Below are positions 21,510-30,730 of a stretch of 41,840 nt of DNA, piece by piece. Each line of letters begins with the position of its first letter. Within the stretch, counting starts at the first letter, position 1. Under the pieces are notes generated by a model. That model was not told the origin of the DNA and ran no database searches. It was given only the letters and a program-made list of their open reading frames with translations. A program made the translations under genes and the position numbers. Source of the stretch: Bacteroidaceae bacterium (GTDB lineage: Bacteria > Bacteroidota > Bacteroidia > Bacteroidales > Bacteroidaceae). The stretch lies in NCBI GenBank assembly GCA_017633615.1, contig JAGBPB010000036.1:1-41840 (forward strand), written 5' to 3'.

Positions 21510-23465
21510 ATGAAAAAGATATTTCTGATTACTGGACTATTGTTAACGCTTGGCATTCAGGCGCAGGACGAGCGCAGGCTGCTCACTATGGAAGAGGCTG
21601 TATTCGGAGGCGCTCCGGTCCAAGCTCCAAGCATATCTTGGGATATGGGCGGGGCAGTATATACATATTACTGGGAAGGTGAGACACATCACATCGATGC
21701 CCGTAGCGGAAAGGAGATGGGTGAGCCCAAAGTCAAACCTGCATCGGCCAAGAAGGACCATTTCAAGGCATTTACCAGAGACGGTGAAGTCTGGTATTTG
21801 GATAAAGACAGTGTTGAGCATCAGGTTACGAGTTTTAATCAGAAAGGCATTGTGTGCGGTGAGACCGTAAGCCGCAACGAGTTTGGCATAGAGAGTGGCA
21901 TATTCGTATCACCTGACCGCCACAAGATTGCATTCTACAAGAAGGATGAGAGCCGTGTAACATTGTTCCCGTTACTTGACATTTCCACCCGCACAGGGTC
22001 TCCTAAGGAAATCCGGTACCCTATGAACGGTATGGAATCAGAAATTATCACACTGGGTGTTTATGACATTGACAAAGGCACAACAGCGTGGATGGACGTA
22101 ACAGATTTTGATCAGGAACGTTACCTTACCAACATAACCTGGGGGCCTGCCAGTGACCGCATCTATATTCAGGTGCTGGACCGTGCACAAAAGAATATGC
22201 ATCTTAATGTTTATGATGCGCAGGACGGCAAGTGCCTGGGAACACTTTTTACAGAACATGATGACCGCTATGCTGAACCGCAGTGTCCCCTTACTTTCCT
22301 GCCCGATGACCCCGAGCACTTCATATACCAGACCAATGTGCGTGACGGCTATTGGAATTTCTATCTGGGAAGTGTCAAAGGCGGAGAGCCCAAGCGCATA
22401 GTCAAAACCGATGCAGACCTTGAACTGTTGGAAATCAGGGGCAAATATATCTATTACTATTCATTTGAGGTATCGCCTGCAGACAGACATCTCTTCCGCG
22501 CAGACATCAAAACAGGCAAGGCGCAGCGCCTGACCAAGGATGCCGGATGGCACACCTGCACTATAAGCCCTGACGGCAAATATTTCATAGACACATGGTC
22601 TGAACTCAACACCCCGTGTGTAGTCAATCTCGCCCAGACTGACGGCAAGAAGCCACGCGAACTGTTCCGCGCTACGGACAACAGATCTGAATACAACTAC
22701 TGTCCCATTGAACTGGGCTCAATCAAAAGTGCTGACGGCAAGTTTGACAACTTTTACCGTCTTATAAAGCCAATTGACTTTGATCCTTCAAAGAAATATT
22801 CCGTAATCCTTTACGTCTACGGAGGGCCGCACAGTCAGATGGTAAACAACTCTTTCAATGCCAAACTGCGCGCATGGGAGATGTATATGGCTCAACACGG
22901 ATATGTGGTATTCGTAATGGACAACCGCGGCACGCAATACCACGGTGCCGAATATGAGAAAGCCATACACCGCCAGTGCGGCCAGGCAGAGATGGCAGAC
23001 CAGATGGAGGGCATGAAGTGGCTTATGAGTCATGATTGGGTTGACCGTGACCGCATTGGCGTACACGGATGGAGTTACGGCGGTTTCATGACCATATCGC
23101 TCATGGTGAACTATCCTGATATATTCAAGGTAGGTGTTGCCGGAGGCCCGGTCATAGATTGGAAATGGTATGAGGTCATGTACGGTGAGCGTTACATGGA
23201 GACTGAAGCTACCAATCCTGAAGGTTTTAAAAAGACCAGCCTTATCCCGCGTGCCAAGGATCTGAAAGGAAAACTGCTCATATGTCAGGGAGCCATTGAC
23301 AATACCGTGGTTTGGGAGCATAGCCTGAGTTTTGTAGAGGCCTGCATAAAAGAGGGTGTCCAGCTGGACTACTTTCCCTATCCCACTCATGAGCATAATG
23401 TGAGGGGTAAGGACCGCGTTCACCTTATGCAGAAAGTCACTGACTACTTCAACGAAAAACTCTGA
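21510..23465 (+). CDS. Secreted dipeptidyl-peptidase IV-type serine peptidase (S9)
   Basis: A 651-residue exported peptidase. A signal peptide covers residues 1-18 (MKKIFLITGLLLTLGIQA). The N-terminal half (about 40-400) has the repeated strand pattern of the DPP-IV beta-propeller. The C-terminal alpha/beta-hydrolase begins near SVILYVYGGPHSQ and has GVHGWSYGGF with nucleophile Ser522, CQGAIDNTV with Asp597, and THEHNV with the catalytic His near 629. MDNRGTQYHG before the nucleophile elbow is also a DPP-IV trait. It would remove N-terminal dipeptides, probably X-Pro or X-Ala, from peptides in the periplasm. It lies 17 nt after relA and upstream of further secreted hydrolases. Confidence 0.93.
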   Translation: MKKIFLITGLLLTLGIQAQDERRLLTMEEAVFGGAPVQAPSISWDMGGAVYTYYWEGETHHIDARSGKEMGEPKVKPASAKKDHFKAFTRDGEVWYLDKDSVEHQVTSFNQKGIVCGETVSRNEFGIESGIFVSPDRHKIAFYKKDESRVTLFPLLDISTRTGSPKEIRYPMNGMESEIITLGVYDIDKGTTAWMDVTDFDQERYLTNITWGPASDRIYIQVLDRAQKNMHLNVYDAQDGKCLGTLFTEHDDRYAEPQCPLTFLPDDPEHFIYQTNVRDGYWNFYLGSVKGGEPKRIVKTDADLELLEIRGKYIYYYSFEVSPADRHLFRADIKTGKAQRLTKDAGWHTCTISPDGKYFIDTWSELNTPCVVNLAQTDGKKPRELFRATDNRSEYNYCPIELGSIKSADGKFDNFYRLIKPIDFDPSKKYSVILYVYGGPHSQMVNNSFNAKLRAWEMYMAQHGYVVFVMDNRGTQYHGAEYEKAIHRQCGQAEMADQMEGMKWLMSHDWVDRDRIGVHGWSYGGFMTISLMVNYPDIFKVGVAGGPVIDWKWYEVMYGERYMETEATNPEGFKKTSLIPRAKDLKGKLLICQGAIDNTVVWEHSLSFVEACIKEGVQLDYFPYPTHEHNVRGKDRVHLMQKVTDYFNEKL

Positions 23466-23533
23466 TAAGTAGTGAACTTATTTCTCAAAAAAAATAACTA
23501 ACTTTACTTTTTCAAGTATTGAGTTCATTCAAT

Positions 23534-25846
23534 ATGAAAACAATAAAAATCTTTGTAGTTACAATGGCACTGATGTGTGCCATGTCTTTAACCGCAAGTA
23601 TTCAAAAACCTGTAGCTCAGCCCTTTGACGAGAGTACAAAGATGTCATCATGGCTGTATGACAAGTATGTACAGCAACAGGATGAAGTAAAGAAAAGCGG
23701 CGGAGCGCTGCGCGCCCAGGGCCGGTCGGTAAGAAGATACGTATTGGCGTTGGTGGAGAGTACAGACGGTGATGCTACCATACGCCAGAAAGGCGGTGTT
23801 GTATTGCAGGATTTTTGGGATGGTATAAGCGCCGCCTTCCTGCCTGTGGACAGTCTTGGCGCGCTTAACCAAAGTGAACATATTCTGCGCATGGAGGCCG
23901 ATGAGCCCGCCAGGATAATGAATGACACATCGGCCATAATAACTGGTGTAGATAAGGCGTGGGCGGGCCAAGGAGCCCTGCCGCAGGCTTTCACAGGCAA
24001 GGGCGTGTATGCCGGCATTATGGATGTAGGTTTTGACTTTACACATCCGGCTTTCCGCAATGATGACGGCACATCACGTATCCAATGGTTCTGGGACCCC
24101 GCGGCTCCAGACGGTGACCCAGATGAGCTGGGCATGATCTACAAAAGTCCCGAGATGGTGCTGGCCGCCCGTCACACTACCGAAGCGGCTCTTGAACACC
24201 ATGGAACCCACTGCTTGGGAATAATGGCTGGAAACGGCCTTAATGGGCGTTATGTAGGCATGGCCCCTGACGCTGATATAATAGGCAGTTATATTCCTAT
24301 TAGCGGTAATAGCGCCGTTGATACTGATTATTTTAATACACGTCTATCAGATTATCTTAAAAAGCACTTGCCTGGTTTTGAAGATTTGTCCGATGAAACG
24401 ATTGAGTTATCAGGAACTACAACATGGTATATTGTCATGCTTTACCATATCTTCAAACAGGCCGATGCTGCAGGCATGCCATGTGTTATGAGTTGGAGTT
24501 TTGGCTCAACGCATTCATTTGATTATAGCATTTTCAATAATTATTTCCTTTTTAACAAACTTCTTGACCATATGCTGGGAGCCGGTCATATTCTTGTGGC
24601 AGCAGCAGGAAATGAAGGAGGCAGTGAAACTTACGTCAGAATGGAGGCTGACGCTGAGAAACTGCAGGATATCTATTACGGAGACAAAAACGGCAGACTG
24701 GTATATACTTATCTGACCCGTTCCGTTATTGACACAACTTCTTTCAATATGTCTCTTACATTTAAGGATGTATCCGATACAGTTATGTTTAATCTGGCAG
24801 ATTTTTTTACAGATACAATAAACTATTACCATTCTGAGATGATAAAAATACCATCTACCAATGATTCTGATACCATTCAGATTGAAACAGGTATTTACTT
24901 TTATCTTGGAGACACCGTCGTTACCTGGACTGATATCATTTTTCCACAGTCATATTATGACAGCATCTGCAACAAATACAAATGTCCGTTCGGAACGGTA
25001 AGGTTTGATACCCCGCAACCGGTGGAATTATCTGATTATTATAGCAGTATCACGTTCAGCAAGGATACCCCACGCAATTCACTAGGACACCATCTTGGAA
25101 CAGTGGGCTTTCCAGGTGGTTATAATGACCGTATCATCTGTGTAGGCGCTGCGCTTCATCGTAAGAGTTGCATTAATACGGATGGCGAAACCAAAATAAC
25201 TCCATATGGTATTCATGAAGGACATTTAGCCAGTTTCAGCTCATGCGGCCCCTCAATGACCGGCCTTATCAAACCCGATGTGGTAGCACCTGGAGTGAAT
25301 ATAATATCAGCTCTTAACAGCTACTACACTGATAGCTGTAACATTGTCTATGAGGCCAAAACTTTTGGCCGCAAATACAGTATGTGTTCTATGAACGGCA
25401 CATCCATGGCTACACCTATGGTTGCAGGCATCATAGCATTGTGGCTGCAGGCCAAACCTGACCTTACGCCGGAGGATATTCTTGGTGTCATAGAGCGCAC
25501 CAGTCACCAGCCTGAGCCTGAGTTCTCTGGTTCTGAAAAGAACAACTATTATGGTTGGGGCGAGATTGACGCTTACGCCGGACTGCTTGATATACTGGGA
25601 TTAACAAACAGTGTGCCCGGCCTGTCACAACATCAGCCCACAGGTATCACGTTCCGCCTTGAGGACCAAACTCTTTACATTGACGGGATAGAAACTGAGA
25701 CCGGCGTAACCGTCTATGACCTGAGCGGCCGCCCCGTGGTGAGTGTAACCACCAGTGACGGTAAAATTGAACTGCCTGCTCTGCCGCAAGGCGTGTATGC
25801 TGTCCAGATAGGCAAGCTCGGCTCAACACTCATAAGACTGCAATAA
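23534..25846 (+). CDS. Secreted subtilisin-like serine peptidase (S8) with Por-like C-terminal domain
   Basis: A 770-residue exported subtilase. The ATG at 23534 is preferred to an in-frame TTG 15 nt upstream because it gives a clean signal peptide (MKTIKIFVVTMALMCAMSLTA). The catalytic triad is visible: Asp164 in GIMDVGFDFTHP, His223 in HHGTHCLGIMAG and Ser624 in MNGTSMATPMVAG, with oxyanion Asn360 in AAAGNEGG. About 260 residues between Asn360 and Ser624 form a large inserted domain with no recognised motif. The last 70 residues (TVYDLSGRPVVSV, then LPQGVYAVQIGKLGSTLIRLQ) look like the sorting/beta-sandwich tail of type IX secreted proteins. Peptide-degradation partner genes flank it. Confidence 0.93.
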   Translation: MKTIKIFVVTMALMCAMSLTASIQKPVAQPFDESTKMSSWLYDKYVQQQDEVKKSGGALRAQGRSVRRYVLALVESTDGDATIRQKGGVVLQDFWDGISAAFLPVDSLGALNQSEHILRMEADEPARIMNDTSAIITGVDKAWAGQGALPQAFTGKGVYAGIMDVGFDFTHPAFRNDDGTSRIQWFWDPAAPDGDPDELGMIYKSPEMVLAARHTTEAALEHHGTHCLGIMAGNGLNGRYVGMAPDADIIGSYIPISGNSAVDTDYFNTRLSDYLKKHLPGFEDLSDETIELSGTTTWYIVMLYHIFKQADAAGMPCVMSWSFGSTHSFDYSIFNNYFLFNKLLDHMLGAGHILVAAAGNEGGSETYVRMEADAEKLQDIYYGDKNGRLVYTYLTRSVIDTTSFNMSLTFKDVSDTVMFNLADFFTDTINYYHSEMIKIPSTNDSDTIQIETGIYFYLGDTVVTWTDIIFPQSYYDSICNKYKCPFGTVRFDTPQPVELSDYYSSITFSKDTPRNSLGHHLGTVGFPGGYNDRIICVGAALHRKSCINTDGETKITPYGIHEGHLASFSSCGPSMTGLIKPDVVAPGVNIISALNSYYTDSCNIVYEAKTFGRKYSMCSMNGTSMATPMVAGIIALWLQAKPDLTPEDILGVIERTSHQPEPEFSGSEKNNYYGWGEIDAYAGLLDILGLTNSVPGLSQHQPTGITFRLEDQTLYIDGIETETGVTVYDLSGRPVVSVTTSDGKIELPALPQGVYAVQIGKLGSTLIRLQ

Positions 25847-25875
25847 ATGATTCATTCAACAACAATAACCAATTT

Positions 25876-27015
25876 ATGAGAATACGTATAATGACTGTGC
25901 TGCTTGTTGCAGCCGCAATGCTTGGTTCATGCAAGAGTAACCAACAGGTGGGCGTTATAACCAAGCCTACAAGCGCCACATCAAATCTTGAAGGCCACGA
26001 GTATCCCAAGATCAACCCTGACTTGAGTGCTACTTTCCGTAATGATTTCCCGGAGGCAAAAGCCGTAACCGTCAATGTAGGTGGCAAGAATTACCCTCTC
26101 GTTAAGGGTGATGACGGAATCTGGGAAGTTACCACTGATCCTCTGGTGGTAGGATTCCACTACTACACAATGAACGTTGACGGCAAACGCATATCGGACC
26201 CTAACAGTAAGGAGTTCTATGGCTCCAACTTCTGGCAGAGCGGAATTGAAGTTCCTGAGGCCGGAGTGGACTATTATCTGGAAAAGAAAGTTCCGCACGG
26301 TGAGATAGAAATTGTAAAGTACCACTCTGACCTGACCAATGCAGAGCGCACCACATGGGTATATCTGCCGCCACAGTACAAGAAGGAGGCTGACCGCCGT
26401 TTTCCGGTACTCTACCTGTTCCACGGAGCCGGTGAGGACGAGACCGGATGGGGCACACAAGGTTTCCTGGGCAACATCATGGACAACCTGATTGCCGCAA
26501 AGGAGGCTGAGCCAATGATCATAGTCATGGAGCACGCTGTTGCCACTGATCCCAATGCGACCGGACGCCAGAACATGTTTGACTTTACATTCTTTGAAAA
26601 GGTGATGATTGAGGAGATTGTCCCCTACTTCGATGCCCACTATCGCACTCTGACCGACCGTGACAACCGCGCCATATGCGGTCTCTCATTGGGCGGATTC
26701 CAGTCATATACCATCGGACTGGACCATCCCGAGCTGTTTGGTTGGATAGGCGGATTCAGCGGTTCAGGCCGTGGCCCCAATGACCGCCGCGATGCCGAAA
26801 TGTATCCCAAGTCAATCAATGACAAGTACCACCTTCTGTATATCAGCATTGGCACAGATGAGCCTGCCGGAATGTATCAGGGCATTCATGACCTGCATGT
26901 AGCTCTTGAGGGACTAGGCATAAACCATATCTATTACGAATCACCAGGTACTGGCCACGAGTGGCTCACATGGCGCCGCTCCCTGCATCAGTTTGCGCCG
27001 ATGCTGTTTAAATAA
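25876..27015 (+). CDS. Lipoprotein esterase, CE1/feruloyl-esterase-like
   Basis: A 379-residue lipoprotein with signal peptide and lipobox MLGSC (Cys19). Residues about 40-135 form an E-set/CBM48-like immunoglobulin domain (TFRNDFPEAKAVTVNVGG, DGIWEVTTDPL, YYTMNVDGKRISDP). An alpha/beta-hydrolase of the putative-esterase family follows: YLPPQY, FPVLYLFHGAGEDETGW, CGLSLGGFQS with nucleophile Ser271, and GTGHEW with catalytic His361. This two-domain plan is that of Bacteroidetes CE1 enzymes that remove feruloyl or acetyl groups from xylan. That would suit a cell that also carries the arabinose genes at the window start, but those lie about 24 kb away, so the link is only thematic. It follows the subtilase gene by 29 nt. 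Confidence 0.9.
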   Translation: MRIRIMTVLLVAAAMLGSCKSNQQVGVITKPTSATSNLEGHEYPKINPDLSATFRNDFPEAKAVTVNVGGKNYPLVKGDDGIWEVTTDPLVVGFHYYTMNVDGKRISDPNSKEFYGSNFWQSGIEVPEAGVDYYLEKKVPHGEIEIVKYHSDLTNAERTTWVYLPPQYKKEADRRFPVLYLFHGAGEDETGWGTQGFLGNIMDNLIAAKEAEPMIIVMEHAVATDPNATGRQNMFDFTFFEKVMIEEIVPYFDAHYRTLTDRDNRAICGLSLGGFQSYTIGLDHPELFGWIGGFSGSGRGPNDRRDAEMYPKSINDKYHLLYISIGTDEPAGMYQGIHDLHVALEGLGINHIYYESPGTGHEWLTWRRSLHQFAPMLFK

Positions 27016-27065
27016 AAGCTTAATAATCCAATACTCGTATAAATCATTTTAACCACACAAATCAT

Positions 27066-29915
27066 ATGCTTCAATTAAAAAGGATTTTTGCAAGAGCACA
27101 TTATATCATAATTGCCTTGTTTCTATTGTTATCAATGAATGTTATAGCGGCTGATTTAAAGTGGGATTTTTCATTCTCACCTTCAGACATAACTCTATCA
27201 CCCTCAGGTGAGTTCACAGCAATCTCACTAACTGATGGAACTAATCCTCGTGACAACATCGGAGTACCGTCTATTCCGGCTAAGTACGTCAATATTTTAC
27301 TGCCGGATGGGGCTACCGATGTTACCGTTTCAGCCACAGGTGACATGGTTTTACTGGCATCTGACATTACTCCCTGGCCCATCCAGCGCGCTGCACCAAA
27401 GAGCAAGCCAAAACCACCCTTCACACAGCCTGATCCTGTGGCTTATGCCTCAGCCGACCCCTGGCCATCTGCAACCGCCACCTTTCAGGGGCTACATGAG
27501 ATGCAAGGCTATACCTTTGTCTCAATACGCATAAATCCGATGGTGTATATTCCTAACCAGAAAGCTCTCTACTACCGTCCAAACATTACAGTCAATGTAT
27601 CATACAACATATCATCACCACGCGGCAGTTCCAACACAAAAACCCATAGTTCTCTAGCCAATGAGATGGTCAATTCACTCGTTATCAATCCGGCCCAATC
27701 ATCAACTGCACCCCGTGGTTCCTCCAGCCATCCCGATACGGACTATCTTATCATCACCTCATCAAGTCTGGCAGGAACCTTTCAGAATCTTGCAGACTAC
27801 CGCGCAACCACCGCAGGCGGCTCTTTTTCCACTCGTGTAATCACCATTGAAGAAATAAGCTCCAATTATGACGGCGATGACATCCAGATGAAGATCCGTA
27901 ACTGCATAAAAGACCTTTATTATAATCATGGGCTCACATACGTTGTTCTGGGCGGTGATGATACCGTTGTGCCCGACCGCGATGTCTATGCCATAATTCC
28001 TTATGATGAAGAAGTTTTAGATTACCACATGCCCTCAGACCTCTATTACTCAGATCTGACCGGCACATGGCGGGCCAACATAAACGACAGCCTCTATTAC
28101 GGAGTAGTCCAAGCCAATATAGATATGTCGCCCGAAGTTATAGTAGGCCGCATTCCCATCCGCACCACGGAACAACTCAACGGTTACATAAACAAATTGG
28201 TGGCATTTGAAGCCAGCATTACCTCCCACACCCGCAACTCAATCATCATGGGTGGTCCGGCTGCTTGGTCCACATATTCCGGAAATGATCGTCCCACTGA
28301 TGATGTTACCGGAGATGGGCATCCCGGATTCCGTGATGAAAAGCACATAACCGTATGCGATTCAGAGATGTGGCTCCGCCGCCTGTACCGCGACTGCATT
28401 GCCCCCAACTGGAATAATGTTGAGTCCGCCTCTGACCGCATTATAAAGTACGCCTGTGATTACCTCACTTCCTGGGACACCGACATATGCGGCGATACCC
28501 CTCTCTCTGGAAGTAACCTGCAAAACTGGTTAAATAACGGATACACACACCTTATGTTTTCCGGACACGGAGACCCCCAGCTTTGGGGTTTGGAAGAATA
28601 CGGCGAACACGGCGAATACTATTACTTCCACAGCAATAGAGCCTTACAACTGACAAACCTTATCCCCGTTGTATATACTGACGCATGTTTAACCGCCGCG
28701 TTTGATGAGGATGAGCATACACCCGGTAAAATCACCATAGATGTTAACACCGATTATCCCTACACAGTGACATCCGAACCATGTCTGGGAGAGGCTTTCA
28801 TTCGCAACCCCAATGGAGGCGCCTTGGCTTACATGGGATGCTCCCGTTATGGTTGGGGTAATCCGGATGAGCCTCCTGCCACAAACTACTCTGATGGTGG
28901 ACCATCTACCGTATATGCTTACAAATTCTACAAACGCCTGTATGAATCAGCTGCCGTTTCAACCAATCGCACCATTGGTCAGGCTTTCGCCATGTCCAAG
29001 GCCGATATGATTTCCCAGTGTGCCAATCTAGACTACGAACGCTGGATTCAATTCGGACTGAACTATCTGGGCGATCCTGCCATTGCACTATATCCCCGAA
29101 CCGGAGATCCCGTTACACCTCCTACCGTTCCATATAACATTTCACTGGCAGACAATGATGACAATGATGACATTATCAGTGCTGCAACAACTGAAGGAGG
29201 TAAGCATGACATCACACTTACCGGACGTACCCTATACAAGAACGGTTCTTGGAACACGATGTGTCTGCCGTTTGATGTATCTATCAGTTCAGGCCCGTTA
29301 TCCGGTGATGGCGTTCAAGTGCAAGTACTTAACAGTTCCTCATCAAGTTTGAGCGGCAACACGCTAACTCTGTATTTTGAACAATTGTCAGGAACCACCA
29401 TTCCTGCAGGAACTCCATTTATAATCAAATGGAACAATGGCACGAATTTATTCAGCCCTGTTTTTGAAAACGTGACTATCAGTTCAACTGATCCTGTATC
29501 TGTCAAGTTTGACAATAACGGTACCACAGATGAAAACCGGAAATGCCAATTTGTAGGTAATTACTCTCCATTTGAAATCAATGACGGCAACAAAGAAGAG
29601 ATTATCTATCTGGGAACTAACAACACTATTGGCTATGCCACTCTGACAGCACAGAATCCCACGCGCACTTTGCGTTGTTTCCGTGTTCATTTTGTAATTC
29701 CGTCACTTGAAGGCAGTGGTTCAAAGGCCGTCAATCGCGGTATAGTAAACTATGCAGACGGAACCACCAGCGTAATCAGCATCCATTCCACAGATTCCGG
29801 ATCCGGAATGGAACAGAATAACGGGTGGTTTTCCATCTACGGAATACAGCTGAACTCTGAGCCTACAGACAAGGGAGTGTATATCAATAACGGAAAGAAA
29901 GTGGTTATCTTTTAA
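27066..29915 (+). CDS. Secreted gingipain-like cysteine peptidase (C25)
   Basis: A 949-residue exported protein with a signal peptide ending near residue 28 (SMNVIAA). Residues about 30-215 resemble the C25 propeptide. The catalytic domain starts at DYLIITSSSL and runs through YVVLGGDDTVVPDRDVY, VIVGRIPIRT and LMFSGHGDPQLWG with catalytic His501, then VVYTDACLTAAFD with nucleophile Cys541, and GGALAYMGCSRYGWG. An Ig-like region follows. The end, IYGIQLNSEP...GVYINNGKKVVIF, looks like a short Por/T9SS-type tail. Gingipain specificity for Arg or Lys cannot be assigned. The 46-residue ORF starts 11 nt after the stop. Confidence 0.92.
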   Translation: MLQLKRIFARAHYIIIALFLLLSMNVIAADLKWDFSFSPSDITLSPSGEFTAISLTDGTNPRDNIGVPSIPAKYVNILLPDGATDVTVSATGDMVLLASDITPWPIQRAAPKSKPKPPFTQPDPVAYASADPWPSATATFQGLHEMQGYTFVSIRINPMVYIPNQKALYYRPNITVNVSYNISSPRGSSNTKTHSSLANEMVNSLVINPAQSSTAPRGSSSHPDTDYLIITSSSLAGTFQNLADYRATTAGGSFSTRVITIEEISSNYDGDDIQMKIRNCIKDLYYNHGLTYVVLGGDDTVVPDRDVYAIIPYDEEVLDYHMPSDLYYSDLTGTWRANINDSLYYGVVQANIDMSPEVIVGRIPIRTTEQLNGYINKLVAFEASITSHTRNSIIMGGPAAWSTYSGNDRPTDDVTGDGHPGFRDEKHITVCDSEMWLRRLYRDCIAPNWNNVESASDRIIKYACDYLTSWDTDICGDTPLSGSNLQNWLNNGYTHLMFSGHGDPQLWGLEEYGEHGEYYYFHSNRALQLTNLIPVVYTDACLTAAFDEDEHTPGKITIDVNTDYPYTVTSEPCLGEAFIRNPNGGALAYMGCSRYGWGNPDEPPATNYSDGGPSTVYAYKFYKRLYESAAVSTNRTIGQAFAMSKADMISQCANLDYERWIQFGLNYLGDPAIALYPRTGDPVTPPTVPYNISLADNDDNDDIISAATTEGGKHDITLTGRTLYKNGSWNTMCLPFDVSISSGPLSGDGVQVQVLNSSSSSLSGNTLTLYFEQLSGTTIPAGTPFIIKWNNGTNLFSPVFENVTISSTDPVSVKFDNNGTTDENRKCQFVGNYSPFEINDGNKEEIIYLGTNNTIGYATLTAQNPTRTLRCFRVHFVIPSLEGSGSKAVNRGIVNYADGTTSVISIHSTDSGSGMEQNNGWFSIYGIQLNSEPTDKGVYINNGKKVVIF

Positions 29916-29926
29916 ATAGGAGCAAT

Positions 29927-30067
29927 ATGAAACAGAAATATACCAAGCCTTCAATTGCAATTATTAAGTTGCCTGACATTACATGTCTGCTACCAATCAG
30001 CTATGATTTGTACGGAGATTCAAATCCGTTCAGTGAATTTGGTGATCCCGGCTTTGAGGATCTATAA
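29927..30067 (+). CDS. 46-residue ORF directly behind the C25 peptidase gene
   Basis: A short ORF, ATG to TAA, encoding 46 residues. The N-terminus is basic (MKQKYTKPS), then comes an aliphatic stretch IAIIKLPDITCLLPIS, then an acidic Gly/Pro/Phe-rich end YDLYGDSNPFSEFGDPGFEDL with one Cys at residue 20. The start is supported by AGGAG 4 nt before the ATG, one of the few clear Shine-Dalgarno sites in this window, and by the 11-nt gap to the peptidase stop. Short proteins of the form MKxxYxxPxI with LLxxS are recalled from Bacteroidales beside secreted-protein genes, but no function is known to me. Its last 6 nt overlap the convergent HAD gene. It could be a peptide precursor or a small partner of the peptidase. 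Confidence 0.62.
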   Translation: MKQKYTKPSIAIIKLPDITCLLPISYDLYGDSNPFSEFGDPGFEDL

Positions 30068-30730
30068 GTCCTGAATTTCAAGGATAGAACTGATAATATG
30101 GTCCGGGGTGCACTGCACTTCGGACCAGTTTTTTCCTTGCAGCCAGACAGTCTTACAACCGATTGACTGTGCGGGATTGATGTCCTTGTCAGGGCTGTCG
30201 CCAATCATCACGGTTTCTGCGGGTTCAAGACCGAGAGCCTTTACACCCAGGCGGAATATCTCCGGATCAGGTTTGCGGACTCCTACTACACTTGACTCTA
30301 TTACGTCTTTGATCAGGTTGTCAAGACCAAACTCCGACAATACTGTGTGCATGTTGCCGTAGAAGTTGGTTACAAGCACCATAGGCAAATGTATTCTTTC
30401 AAGGACGGGCTTGGAAACCGTTGAGATGTGCTTTACCACCTTGTTGTAACATGTGTCAAGGATGGTGTCCCGGGCGGTTATGGTGATACCTTTTGACTGG
30501 AGGAATTCAGTCTGCAGGGCTATTTTGGCCTGAAGGGTCTTGCAGAACGTGTCAGTAGGTTTGATTATGGGATTGCGGCCAAGGGTGCGCTCAGTGTGGA
30601 CATATGCATCCCAGAGGAGTTCCTGAGGGATATCGGCCACAATGGCGTATGCCTCACTGAATGCGTCGAACCAGTGAACGCCGTCTGAATCTATCGTGCC
30701 GCCAAAATCTATGAGTATTCCCTTAATCAT
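30062..30730 (-). CDS. HAD-superfamily phosphatase (PGP/YjjG-like)
   Basis: A 222-residue HAD hydrolase. Motif I is IDFGGTID, where the usual DxDGT reads DFGGT, so the second Asp (acid/base) is replaced by Gly. Motif II is LVTN, motif III VRKPDPEIF with the conserved Lys, and motif IV MIGDSPDKDI with the metal-binding Asp pair. A helical cap lies between motifs I and II, as in class I HADs. Lack of the second Asp may mean weak phosphatase activity or a phosphotransfer/binding role. It is the last gene of the eight-gene minus-strand operon and overlaps its upstream neighbour by 8 nt, so it may dephosphorylate an intermediate of the CDP-alcohol module. Confidence 0.85.
   Translation of the reverse strand: MIKGILIDFGGTIDSDGVHWFDAFSEAYAIVADIPQELLWDAYVHTERTLGRNPIIKPTDTFCKTLQAKIALQTEFLQSKGITITARDTILDTCYNKVVKHISTVSKPVLERIHLPMVLVTNFYGNMHTVLSEFGLDNLIKDVIESSVVGVRKPDPEIFRLGVKALGLEPAETVMIGDSPDKDINPAQSIGCKTVWLQGKNWSEVQCTPDHIISSILEIQDL

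Noticed and set aside
23519..23533. Subtilase start at the in-frame TTG.
   Set aside because: It adds five residues before an excellent signal peptide that begins at the ATG at 23534.
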